This document shows positions 26,740-32,719 of a DNA stretch of 32,719 bases, in pieces. This stretch comes from Bordetella parapertussis. GTDB lineage: Bacteria > Pseudomonadota > Gammaproteobacteria > Burkholderiales > SG8-41. The notes beneath the pieces were generated by a model. The model searched no databases. It was given only the letters and a program-made list of their open reading frames with translations, and was not told the origin of the DNA. The stretch is from contig CAMBCF010000056.1 in NCBI GenBank assembly GCA_945864585.1, positions 1 through 32,719 of the forward strand. The letters are read 5' to 3'. A program made the position numbers and the translations under genes. Position 1 is the first letter of the stretch, and every line of letters begins with the position of its first letter.

Positions 26740-27726
26740 TTATAAACCGGCGCGGCTTTTTCCCTTAACTGCTTTGTTTACTACGTTGATCGGCCATACG
26801 CCGGAAAGCACCCGGCGCACTTCGCCTGGCGCGCCTGCCTGCAGTCCGACCATGGCCTGCTCGCTATACCACGCCGCATGCGGATTGATAATCACGTTTT
26901 CACGCCCGCGTAGCGGATGCGGATTGGGCAGCGGTTCCGGATCAGTGGTGTCGAGCGCGGCGCCGGCGATTTTTTCGGCGTCGAGCGCGCGCACCAGCGC
27001 ATCGGTGTCGATCACCGGGCCGCGCGCGCAGTTGATGATCACCGCGTTGGGCTTCATGGCGTTGAAGGCTTCGTCGTTGATGCTCTTGCGCGTTTGCGGC
27101 GTGAGCGGCGGATGCACCGAGACGAAATCGGCTTCTTTCAGCAACGCCATCAATTCCATTTTTTTGCCGGGGGCATCGAACTGACCTTCTTGCACGAAGG
27201 GGTCGGCGAACAACACTTTCATGCCGAACGCGGCAGCACGGATGGCGACTTGCCGTGCAATATTGCCAAAGCCCACCAGTCCGATGGTGCTGCCCGCAAG
27301 ACGCTGTATCGGTTTGCCCGGCGGCACCTCCCATTTTCCGGCGCGTACCTGGCGATCATAAAAGGTAATTTTTCTCGCGGCGGAAAGCAGCAACGCCATG
27401 GTGTGTTCGGCGACTTCTTCGATGCAGTACGTGGGATTGTTGGTGACAATGATGCCAGCAGCCGTGGCGGCATCCAGATCGATGGTATCGACGCCGATGC
27501 CATAACGCGCAATGATCTTGCACTTGGGCATTTGCGACATGGTGTAGGCGGTAATCGGGCCGGCGTAGGTATTGAGCAGAGCGTCGCAATCGGCAGCTTC
27601 GGCGATAAACTGGTCAGGCGTTTTGGTTTGCAGCGCGGTCAACTGCGCGAGGCCGGCGAGGGTGTTTTTCTCGACCTCGAGTGAATCCCACACGTAATCC
27701 GTCAATACCACTTTAGCCAGCGCCAT
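26740..27726 (-). CDS. D-isomer-specific 2-hydroxyacid dehydrogenase, CtBP-like subgroup
   Basis: A 328-residue NAD-dependent dehydrogenase. It contains ARYGIGVDTIDLDAATAAGI, TIGLVGFGNIARQVA (NAD fold), the substrate Arg in INCARGPVIDTDAL, the catalytic Glu in DTTDPEPLP and the catalytic His in PHAAWYSEQA. The PHAAWYSE form is characteristic of bacterial proteins annotated 'C-terminal binding protein'. It reduces or oxidises an unidentified 2-oxo/2-hydroxy acid. A good Shine-Dalgarno (GAGGTG) precedes the ATG at 27726. It starts a second sub-cluster, just downstream of the palindromic terminator. Confidence 0.91.
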   Translation of the reverse strand: MALAKVVLTDYVWDSLEVEKNTLAGLAQLTALQTKTPDQFIAEAADCDALLNTYAGPITAYTMSQMPKCKIIARYGIGVDTIDLDAATAAGIIVTNNPTYCIEEVAEHTMALLLSAARKITFYDRQVRAGKWEVPPGKPIQRLAGSTIGLVGFGNIARQVAIRAAAFGMKVLFADPFVQEGQFDAPGKKMELMALLKEADFVSVHPPLTPQTRKSINDEAFNAMKPNAVIINCARGPVIDTDALVRALDAEKIAGAALDTTDPEPLPNPHPLRGRENVIINPHAAWYSEQAMVGLQAGAPGEVRRVLSGVWPINVVNKAVKGKSRAGL

Positions 27727-27762
27727 AATGCACCTCTAAATATTGTTTAAAATCAGACACTT

Positions 27763-27843
27763 AAAAACCTTAGCCACAGATTTCACAGATACACACAGAT
27801 GTTTCCGGGGTTAATCCGTGTGTATCTGTGAAATCTGTGGCTA
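27763..27843 (-). terminator. Perfect 26-bp palindrome with T tract, between two hydroxyacid dehydrogenase genes
   Basis: The arms 27771-27796 (starting TAGCCACAGATTTCACAGAT) and 27818-27843 are exact reverse complements around a 21-nt loop. Reading the minus strand, the stem is followed by AGG and five T (27767-27763), the form of an intrinsic terminator for the gene ending at 27858. The wording matches a dispersed 'TAGCCACAGATT' repeat I recall from many bacterial genomes, so it may be a mobile repeat used as a terminator. Confidence 0.8.
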
Positions 27844-27857
27844 AAAGGGTTTTGACG

Positions 27858-28838
27858 TTAGCGATAAATCTCTGCATTCCAGCAATTGGGCGGCTGTTTG
27901 CCCTCGAGCAGCGCCAGAATATTGTCCACCACCACATTCGCCATCGCCTCTCGCAGCTCGCGCGTGGCGCTGCCCATATGCGGTGTGCAAACTACATTGT
28001 CCATCTTCAGCAACTCAGGATGCGGGCGCGGTTCGTTTTCGTAGACATCCAGCCCGGCGCCGGCGATGCGTTTTTCAATTAGCGCCTGCACCAGGGCTCG
28101 CTCGTCTACGATGGGCCCGCGCGCGGTATTGATGAGATAAGCGGTGGGCTTCATCAATGCGAATTGCGCCGCACCGATCAAATGCCGCGTTTCGGGCGCG
28201 AGTTGCACATGCACGGAAACGAAATCCGCTACCCGAAACACCTCATCAAACGGCGCCCATGTCGCGTTTAGTTCATGTTCCTTGTCGGGCGTCAGGCGTC
28301 GCGGATCGTGATAGATCACCGGCATCGAAAACCCGCGCGCGCGCTGCGCCATCGCGGTGCCCACGCCGCCGACGCCAAGTAATCCCAGGGTCTTGCGCGA
28401 CACTGTGCCGCCTTCAACAGTGTTGGACTGCGAACCGGGAATAACGCCGCTGCGCATCAGGCGGTCGCCTTCGGCCACGCGCCGCACCGTGGCCAGCAAT
28501 AACGCAAACGCGAGATCGGCGGTGGCGTCGTTCAGCAACAGCGCGGGGATCACCGTCACCGGCAGTTTGCGCGCGGTGGCGGCGGCGGTATCGATGTCCG
28601 CCGGCGTGATGGTCATCGACGCTATCGCCTTGAGCTGCGGATTGGCGTTGATCACATCCGCATCGATCCTGTCGTGCAGCAGGCAGAAAATAATATCGTG
28701 CTCGCGTGCGGCTTTTAGTAGTTCGTCTTGCGTGACGATATGCAGCGGGTCGTGGTTGATGGTGAGATCAGCGACTTTTTCGAGGCGCTGAATCGCGCTG
28801 CGAGCCACCGGCTGCGTCAGAAAAATTCGCGGGCGCAT
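27858..28838 (-). CDS. D-2-hydroxyacid dehydrogenase (glyoxylate/hydroxypyruvate reductase-like)
   Basis: A 326-residue protein of the same superfamily as the gene at 26740, but clearly a different branch. It contains TLGLLGVGGVGTAMAQRA (NAD fold), SVHVQLAPETRHLI, the substrate Arg in INTARGPIVDERAL, the catalytic Glu in GLDVYENEP and the catalytic His in TPHMGSATRELREAM. The GSAT...RE ending is common in D-glycerate dehydrogenases. It starts 9 bp after the ATP-grasp/His gene, so the two are co-transcribed. No clear Shine-Dalgarno. The substrate (glyoxylate, hydroxypyruvate or other) cannot be settled here. Confidence 0.9.
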   Translation of the reverse strand: MRPRIFLTQPVARSAIQRLEKVADLTINHDPLHIVTQDELLKAAREHDIIFCLLHDRIDADVINANPQLKAIASMTITPADIDTAAATARKLPVTVIPALLLNDATADLAFALLLATVRRVAEGDRLMRSGVIPGSQSNTVEGGTVSRKTLGLLGVGGVGTAMAQRARGFSMPVIYHDPRRLTPDKEHELNATWAPFDEVFRVADFVSVHVQLAPETRHLIGAAQFALMKPTAYLINTARGPIVDERALVQALIEKRIAGAGLDVYENEPRPHPELLKMDNVVCTPHMGSATRELREAMANVVVDNILALLEGKQPPNCWNAEIYR

Positions 28839-28847
28839 CGCTGGGGT

Positions 28848-30128
28848 CTAGGCCATCCAGCGCACGATGCCTGCCACGCCATCCACCGCCACTTGCGCAC
28901 CGTCAGGGATAGTGGTGGTGGCGTCGGCAACACCCAACACCATCGGTATGCCGCGCTCGCGCGCGAGTGAAGCAAGGTGAGAAGTGCTGCCGCCGAGTTC
29001 GGATACCACCGCGGACACCTGGGTCAGAATACGACTCAGTGCGGGACCTGCACTCTTGGTAATCAGCACGTCGCCGGGCGCGACATGGGCAAGTTCGCAT
29101 TCGCAGTTAACCACGCGTGCGCGGCCTGTGCCCCAGCCCACGCCGGCGGGTTGTCCGCGCAGGCGCGGATGATTGCGCCAGATTTCATCAGGGACTTTTT
29201 CCTGCGTGCCGACGTGCAGTGGCCGCGCTTGCAGCATCTTGATACCGTCATCGTCTATTGCCCATTCGATTTCGACCGGCAGGCCCATGATTTCTTCGGC
29301 GCGGCGCAACATGCCGCCCAGCCGCGCGACTTGCGCGTCGTTGAGGCAGCGCTTGGGTGTGTCGTTCTTTTTGGGCGGCGTGAATTTGCGATGCATGCAG
29401 CCGACCGCGTGATACTTGGGGCCGACAGCCGCTTCGGTGAGCTCCACCTCACGTGACAGCAGGTAACGATCAGGGGTGACTTCGCCCTGTGCGATGCTGG
29501 AGCCGAGGCCCCAGGTCGCGTTGATCAGCATGCCGCCATCCACTGTCTGCGACAGGCCGCCGCCCGCCGCCAACGCCGGAATCAGCGGTTGTATGATCAG
29601 CGCCATCGCAGTATCCGCCGGATCGAGATCGTGCGTGGCCATGTAGCGCAGTGCGCGCGTCGACCACATCGCTGCCCAGCAGGCGCGGATCGCGGTCTGA
29701 AAATCGGTTTCGTCTTCGAGATCGAGAAAGCTCTCGAACTGCCCGGCAAAGCTGGAGCCGAAGCGGTCTTCCACCAGTGCCGATGAACGCACCACGATGG
29801 GCAGGCCGTGTTGGGCTTTGATGCTGTTCCACACCTCCAGCAGCGGTTCAAGTATTTCCGGCGTGATGGGTTCGTCCATCAAACCGATTTTCATGTTCAG
29901 TGCGTAGCGGCGCGCTTGTGCGCCATTGTCCGCGGCAAACGCGCCGCGCGCGGATTCTTCCAGACCCAGCGCCTTGATTTGCAGCCGATAAGCGTCTGCC
30001 GACAGGCAATAGCCGCCGGGGGTGGGCAGACCTGCATGGGCCAGTTTCGCGAGATTCGCGCCCTTGGGGCCAAACCGGGCAACGTCGGCAGCTTCGGGTG
30101 CTGACAGGGGAACGAGTAATGCGGACAT
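28848..30128 (-). CDS. Compact PEP-synthase-like protein: ATP-grasp plus phospho-His domain
   Basis: From the ATG at 30128 the protein has 426 residues. Residues about 10-320 match the PEP/pyruvate-binding ATP-grasp domain of PEP synthase and PPDK: KGANLAKLAHAGLPTPGGY, VVRSSALVEDRFGSSFAGQ, TWGLGSSIAQGEVTPDRYLL and IEWAIDDDGIKMLQARPL. Residues about 340-426 are the swivelling phospho-His domain, with catalytic His384 in GGSTSHLASLARERGIP. The C-terminal PEP/pyruvate TIM barrel of PEP synthase is absent, as is the acceptor domain of rifampin phosphotransferase. It could be a phosphotransfer module with its acceptor on another protein, as in split phenylphosphate synthase. A frame extension to TTG 30155 would overlap the upstream gene and was not chosen. 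Confidence 0.85.
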   Translation of the reverse strand: MSALLVPLSAPEAADVARFGPKGANLAKLAHAGLPTPGGYCLSADAYRLQIKALGLEESARGAFAADNGAQARRYALNMKIGLMDEPITPEILEPLLEVWNSIKAQHGLPIVVRSSALVEDRFGSSFAGQFESFLDLEDETDFQTAIRACWAAMWSTRALRYMATHDLDPADTAMALIIQPLIPALAAGGGLSQTVDGGMLINATWGLGSSIAQGEVTPDRYLLSREVELTEAAVGPKYHAVGCMHRKFTPPKKNDTPKRCLNDAQVARLGGMLRRAEEIMGLPVEIEWAIDDDGIKMLQARPLHVGTQEKVPDEIWRNHPRLRGQPAGVGWGTGRARVVNCECELAHVAPGDVLITKSAGPALSRILTQVSAVVSELGGSTSHLASLARERGIPMVLGVADATTTIPDGAQVAVDGVAGIVRWMA

Positions 30129-30135
30129 AGCAGTC

Positions 30136-31179
30136 TCAGCCTTCACGTGAATCAATCACCAGGCGCAATACGCCATTAGCGTTACCTTCGTATTCCCTGA
30201 AAGCCTGAGCGGTTTCTGAAAGCGGGAAGGTGCCAGAAACAAAGCCCTTGATATCAATTTTGCCTTGTGACACCAGGTCTATCGACGGCGCCATATCGGT
30301 GGGATGCAGTGCGCGTGAGCCGATGATGCTGATTTCCTTGTAGTAGATCGGAAACGTGGTGAATGTCGCGCAGCACTCGTGACTAATCGCATAGGGAGAC
30401 AGACGCCCGCCGGGTTTTAACATGGCTATTGCCACAGCCAGGATAGCGGCACCGCCGACGGTGTCAATCACCACATCAGCGCCCTCATTGTCAGTGAGCC
30501 GCATCACTTCGCTCAAGGCTTTTTCGGCGCTGACATCGAGCGCATGATGCGCGCCCATGCGCATTGCCATGTCGAGCTTCCATTGGGAGCGCGATACCAC
30601 GATCACCGGATTGGCGCCAGCAAGTGCTGCGAATTGCGTGTGCAACAGGCCGCTGGCGCCCTGACCGATAACCACCACCGAGTCGCCGGCTTTGAGCGCC
30701 AGCCGGTCCTGCGCGTGTTTTATGGTCGCCAGCGTCTCGATCAGCGTGGCGTCATCCAGCGCCATATCCACAGGCAGCGGGTGCGCATACCTGCCGGCCA
30801 CATGCACCAACTGCGCCAGCGAACCATCAACCTCGCGCCCGAACAGGCCTGCGTTGCGGCACAGGTTTTGCCGGTTGCGCAGACACATATCGCAGTGACC
30901 GCAGGAGATGATCGGATTAATGATGACGGGGTCGCCCGCTTTAACGTGCGTAACTTTTTCGCCGGCAGACTCCACCACACCAGTGCATTCATGCCCCATC
31001 ACCACCGGGTATTTAACGCCGGGATGATGACCGGTAAAGATACCCAAATCGGTATGACACACCGCCGTCGCCGCAATGCGCACCGCCACATGATCCGGCG
31101 CCAGCACCGGAAGCGCTCGGTCAATAATAGAAAAATACCGCGGCGCCGTGAGCACCGCGGTTTTAGAGGTTAAGGCCAT
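30136..31179 (-). CDS. Zinc-dependent alcohol dehydrogenase family protein
   Basis: A 347-residue medium-chain dehydrogenase. The catalytic zinc ligands are Cys41 (AVCHTD) and His63/Glu64 (GHECTGVVE). The structural zinc Cys are 93, 96, 99 and 107 in CGHCDMCLRNRQNLC. An NAD-binding VVVIGQGASGLLH follows at about 168. It oxidises an unidentified alcohol to the aldehyde or ketone, or the reverse. It is first in the minus-strand cluster and is followed after 7 bp by the ATP-grasp/His gene. Its upstream region is only about 134 bp long before the insertion sequence begins. Confidence 0.92.
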   Translation of the reverse strand: MALTSKTAVLTAPRYFSIIDRALPVLAPDHVAVRIAATAVCHTDLGIFTGHHPGVKYPVVMGHECTGVVESAGEKVTHVKAGDPVIINPIISCGHCDMCLRNRQNLCRNAGLFGREVDGSLAQLVHVAGRYAHPLPVDMALDDATLIETLATIKHAQDRLALKAGDSVVVIGQGASGLLHTQFAALAGANPVIVVSRSQWKLDMAMRMGAHHALDVSAEKALSEVMRLTDNEGADVVIDTVGGAAILAVAIAMLKPGGRLSPYAISHECCATFTTFPIYYKEISIIGSRALHPTDMAPSIDLVSQGKIDIKGFVSGTFPLSETAQAFREYEGNANGVLRLVIDSREG

Positions 31180-31200
31180 TTTGAAAGTGTCCCCCTTGCG

Positions 31201-31313
31201 CTACAGGAACTCCTCCCCTTTCAAGGGCAAGGGCACACTTGAAGCGGAGCAGGAGGGCAGGGAGGGGGATGGGAACACGCAAGCACCCCATCCCCACCCT
31301 AGCCCTCCCCTTG
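31201..31313. repeat. G-rich / C-rich inverted REP-like repeat, abutting the insertion sequence
   Basis: GGAGGGCAGGGAGGGGGATG around 31252-31271 is an imperfect reverse complement of CCCCATCCCCACCCTAGCCC and the following CTCCCC (31287-31310). A smaller CCCTTTCAAGGG sits at about 31217. It lies in the leader or promoter region of the Zn dehydrogenase. The left end of the IS follows directly, as if the IS had inserted into the repeat. Confidence 0.65.
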
Positions 31314-31339
31314 AAGGCATCGGCATCTACACATCTTTT
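31314..31339. repeat. Left terminal inverted repeat of the IS
   Basis: It begins AAGGCATCGGCATCTACACA and continues for six more bases. It is the exact reverse complement of 32694-32719 over all 26 positions. It may extend outward, which the missing right flank prevents testing. Confidence 0.92.
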
Positions 31340-31443
31340 GTTGGGAAAGGGGTTGTACATGGGGGTGATGGTGTGTTAGAAACTGGCAGCATGCTCTTGA
31401 AAAACCTCAAATAGACGTAAGGCTCGCCGCGCGCTGGCAGGTC

Positions 31444-32694
31444 ATGGTGCAACAACACGTGCGTAGTGCGCAAGCGCTGGCGGCGGGTATAGCAGCACTG
31501 CCCGATACCCGCAGCAGCGCATCCTATACCCAGGCGGCGTGGCGTTTTCTGAATAATCCACGGGTCACACTGCCGGAACTGGCGCGGCCACTGCTGAGCG
31601 CGGCGGGGCCGCTGCTTGATGAACACTGCGAACGCTATGGGCTGGTGATGCACGACTGGTCGCGCATCAACTTTGGCGGTCACACGAGCAAAACTGACCG
31701 GCGCAAAATGACGCACAAGACCGATGTCGGCTACGACCTGCAAAGCTCGGTGCTGGTCAGCGATGTGAGCGGCAAACCGCTGGTACCGGTGGTGCATAAC
31801 CTGATGAACGACACTCAGGTGTATACGACCATGCATAAGCGCCCGCGTCCCTGTGAGAAGCACCTGGACGAGTTGAGCGGACGGCTGGACTGGATCGAGG
31901 CGCGAGGCTGGAACAAGCCCTTGGTGCATATCGTGGATCGGGAGGCCGATTCGGTGGGACATTGGCGTAAGTGGTCGGCACAAGACCACCTCTTCCTGGT
32001 GCGCGCCAAGGACGCCCCGGCGGTATGTTTCGAGGGGCAGCAGATCAAGCCCATAGACTTGGCCGAACGGTTGACCTACCAGAGCGCAGGCGAAGTGCTC
32101 TACCACGACCGCCCTGCGCGCCACAGCGTCGCACAAGCTCATGTGATCGTTACACGCAAGGCCAAGCCCGCCCAGTCGGTCAATGGCAAGCGCGTGGCAC
32201 CAGTGCCCGGCAAACCATTGGCGCTGCGGCTGGTGGTGAGCCGCGTCCACGACGCCCAGGGGCTGCTGCTGGCACAGTGGCTGCTGCTCACCAATGTGCC
32301 CGATGAGGTGGATGCGCAGACCATCGCACGTTGGTATTACTATCGCTGGCAGATCGAATCGATGTTCAAGCTGCTCAAAGGCGCTGGACAGCAGATAGAG
32401 GACTGGTTGCAGGATGATGCGCAGGCCATTGCCAAGCGGCTGGTGGTGGCAAGTTGTGCCTGCGTGCTGGTGTGGCAGTTGGCTGCGGCAACCAGCCCGC
32501 AGGCGCTTGAAATCCAGGACTTTCTGGTGCGCATCAGCGGGCGGCAGACCAAGCGACGACGACCGGTCACAGCGCCCGCTTTGCTCGCCGGACTGTGGCT
32601 GTTGCTTTCGACTCTGACGCTGCTTGAACATTATGATGTGGATCAACTCAAACAATATGCACAATTTGTCTTTCCAAACCGGCACGGACCATAA
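31444..32694 (+). CDS. IS4-family transposase
   Basis: A 416-residue DDE transposase. Asp71 (MHDWSRINF) and Asp165 (HIVDREADS) fit the first two catalytic acids. Tyr298-Arg301-Glu305-Lys312 form the IS4 signature Y(2)R(3)E(6)K, with Glu305 the third acid. The N-terminal segment SSASYTQAAWRFLNN resembles the Tn5/IS4 DNA-binding region. The ATG at 31444 is the first start after an in-frame TGA at about 31370; codons between it and the ATG (LAARWQV) are open but lack a start. The frame is intact and the gene ends inside the right inverted repeat, so the element may be active. The long antisense frame here is a shadow. Confidence 0.93.
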   Translation: MVQQHVRSAQALAAGIAALPDTRSSASYTQAAWRFLNNPRVTLPELARPLLSAAGPLLDEHCERYGLVMHDWSRINFGGHTSKTDRRKMTHKTDVGYDLQSSVLVSDVSGKPLVPVVHNLMNDTQVYTTMHKRPRPCEKHLDELSGRLDWIEARGWNKPLVHIVDREADSVGHWRKWSAQDHLFLVRAKDAPAVCFEGQQIKPIDLAERLTYQSAGEVLYHDRPARHSVAQAHVIVTRKAKPAQSVNGKRVAPVPGKPLALRLVVSRVHDAQGLLLAQWLLLTNVPDEVDAQTIARWYYYRWQIESMFKLLKGAGQQIEDWLQDDAQAIAKRLVVASCACVLVWQLAAATSPQALEIQDFLVRISGRQTKRRRPVTAPALLAGLWLLLSTLTLLEHYDVDQLKQYAQFVFPNRHGP

Positions 32695-32719
32695 AAAGAT
32701 GTGTAGATGCCGATGCCTT
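32694..32719. repeat. Right terminal inverted repeat of the IS
   Basis: It ends GATGCCGATGCCTT at the last base of the window and overlaps the last base of the transposase stop codon. It matches the left repeat perfectly over 26 nt. Confidence 0.92.

Larger units (their letters stand above)
31314..32719 (+). mobile_element. IS4-family insertion sequence
   Basis: The element is bounded by a perfect 26-bp inverted repeat (31314-31339 and 32694-32719) and encodes one DDE transposase. Visible length is 1406 bp. The right end coincides exactly with the end of the window, so the outer border and any target-site duplication on that side cannot be seen. A contig break at this point would fit a multicopy IS. 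Confidence 0.9.

Noticed and set aside
28157-30104. Several plus-strand open frames opposite the dehydrogenase and ATP-grasp/His genes
   Set aside because: All are antisense, Arg/Pro/Ser-rich and without motifs.
31148-31414. Small plus-strand open frame before the transposase
   Set aside because: It crosses the REP-like repeat and the IS left end, overlaps the Zn-ADH start and is low-complexity; no ribosome site.
31327-32685. Minus-strand open frame (452 codons) across the IS
   Set aside because: It is antisense to the transposase, which has the complete IS4 catalytic signature; the antisense product shows no motif.
1-32719. tRNA, rRNA or prophage genes
   Set aside because: I looked for tRNA-like cloverleaf sequences in the gaps and saw none; apart from the IS there are no integrase or phage genes.

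Overview
The window looks like a contig piece from a GC-rich betaproteobacterium, probably Burkholderiales or a close relative. The evidence is the run mdh / sdhCDAB / sdhE / gltA / sucAB / lpdA / zapE, a roughly 329-residue MDH, a Bug-family (TctC) binding protein and many short REP-like intergenic repeats. Gene calls rest on motif recognition in the translated frames; no database search was run.

Layout: (1) 1-4128, plus strand: a large multi-domain FAD/Fe-S oxidoreductase, open at the window edge, followed by a luciferase-like flavin-dependent oxidoreductase. (2) 4132-8423, minus strand: mdh, prpC, prpD and a DUF3617 protein. A strong intrinsic terminator separates mdh from prpC. (3) 8424-8796: divergent control region between mdh and sdhC. 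It holds a good sigma70 promoter for mdh, an extended -10 for sdh, a perfect palindrome and repeated GCGCAAC words. (4) 8797-20796, plus strand: succinate dehydrogenase, its flavinylation factor, citrate synthase, the three 2-oxoglutarate dehydrogenase subunits and ZapE. (5) 20805-24702, plus strand: an acrylyl-CoA reductase-like enzyme, propionyl-CoA synthetase and a periplasmic Bug-type binding protein. (6) 24853-31179, minus strand: six accessory genes. They encode a Zn alcohol dehydrogenase, an ATP-grasp/phospho-His protein, two D-2-hydroxyacid dehydrogenases, a FAH-family hydrolase and a Gfo/Idh/MocA oxidoreductase. (7) 31314-32719: an IS4-family insertion sequence whose right inverted repeat coincides with the window end.

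How it fits together: regions 2 to 4 encode much of the oxidative TCA cycle. PrpE (propionate to propionyl-CoA), the AcuI/YhdH-like reductase (acryloyl-CoA to propionyl-CoA) and PrpC/PrpD (propionyl-CoA plus oxaloacetate to 2-methylcitrate and onward) suggest C3-acid carbon is fed into the same cycle. prpB, aconitase, fumarase and sucCD are not in the window. Region 6 looks like catabolism of an unidentified hydroxy acid or alcohol.

The most unusual features are the intergenic elements and two proteins. Inverted arrays of an 8-bp word (GTGAACGG/A) occur at three gene junctions, and different short-period repeats or hairpins sit at other junctions, often close to start codons without a clear Shine-Dalgarno. 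The two proteins are a single-chain flavoprotein arranged like a fused NfnL-NfnS, and a compact ATP-grasp plus phospho-histidine protein with no acceptor domain.
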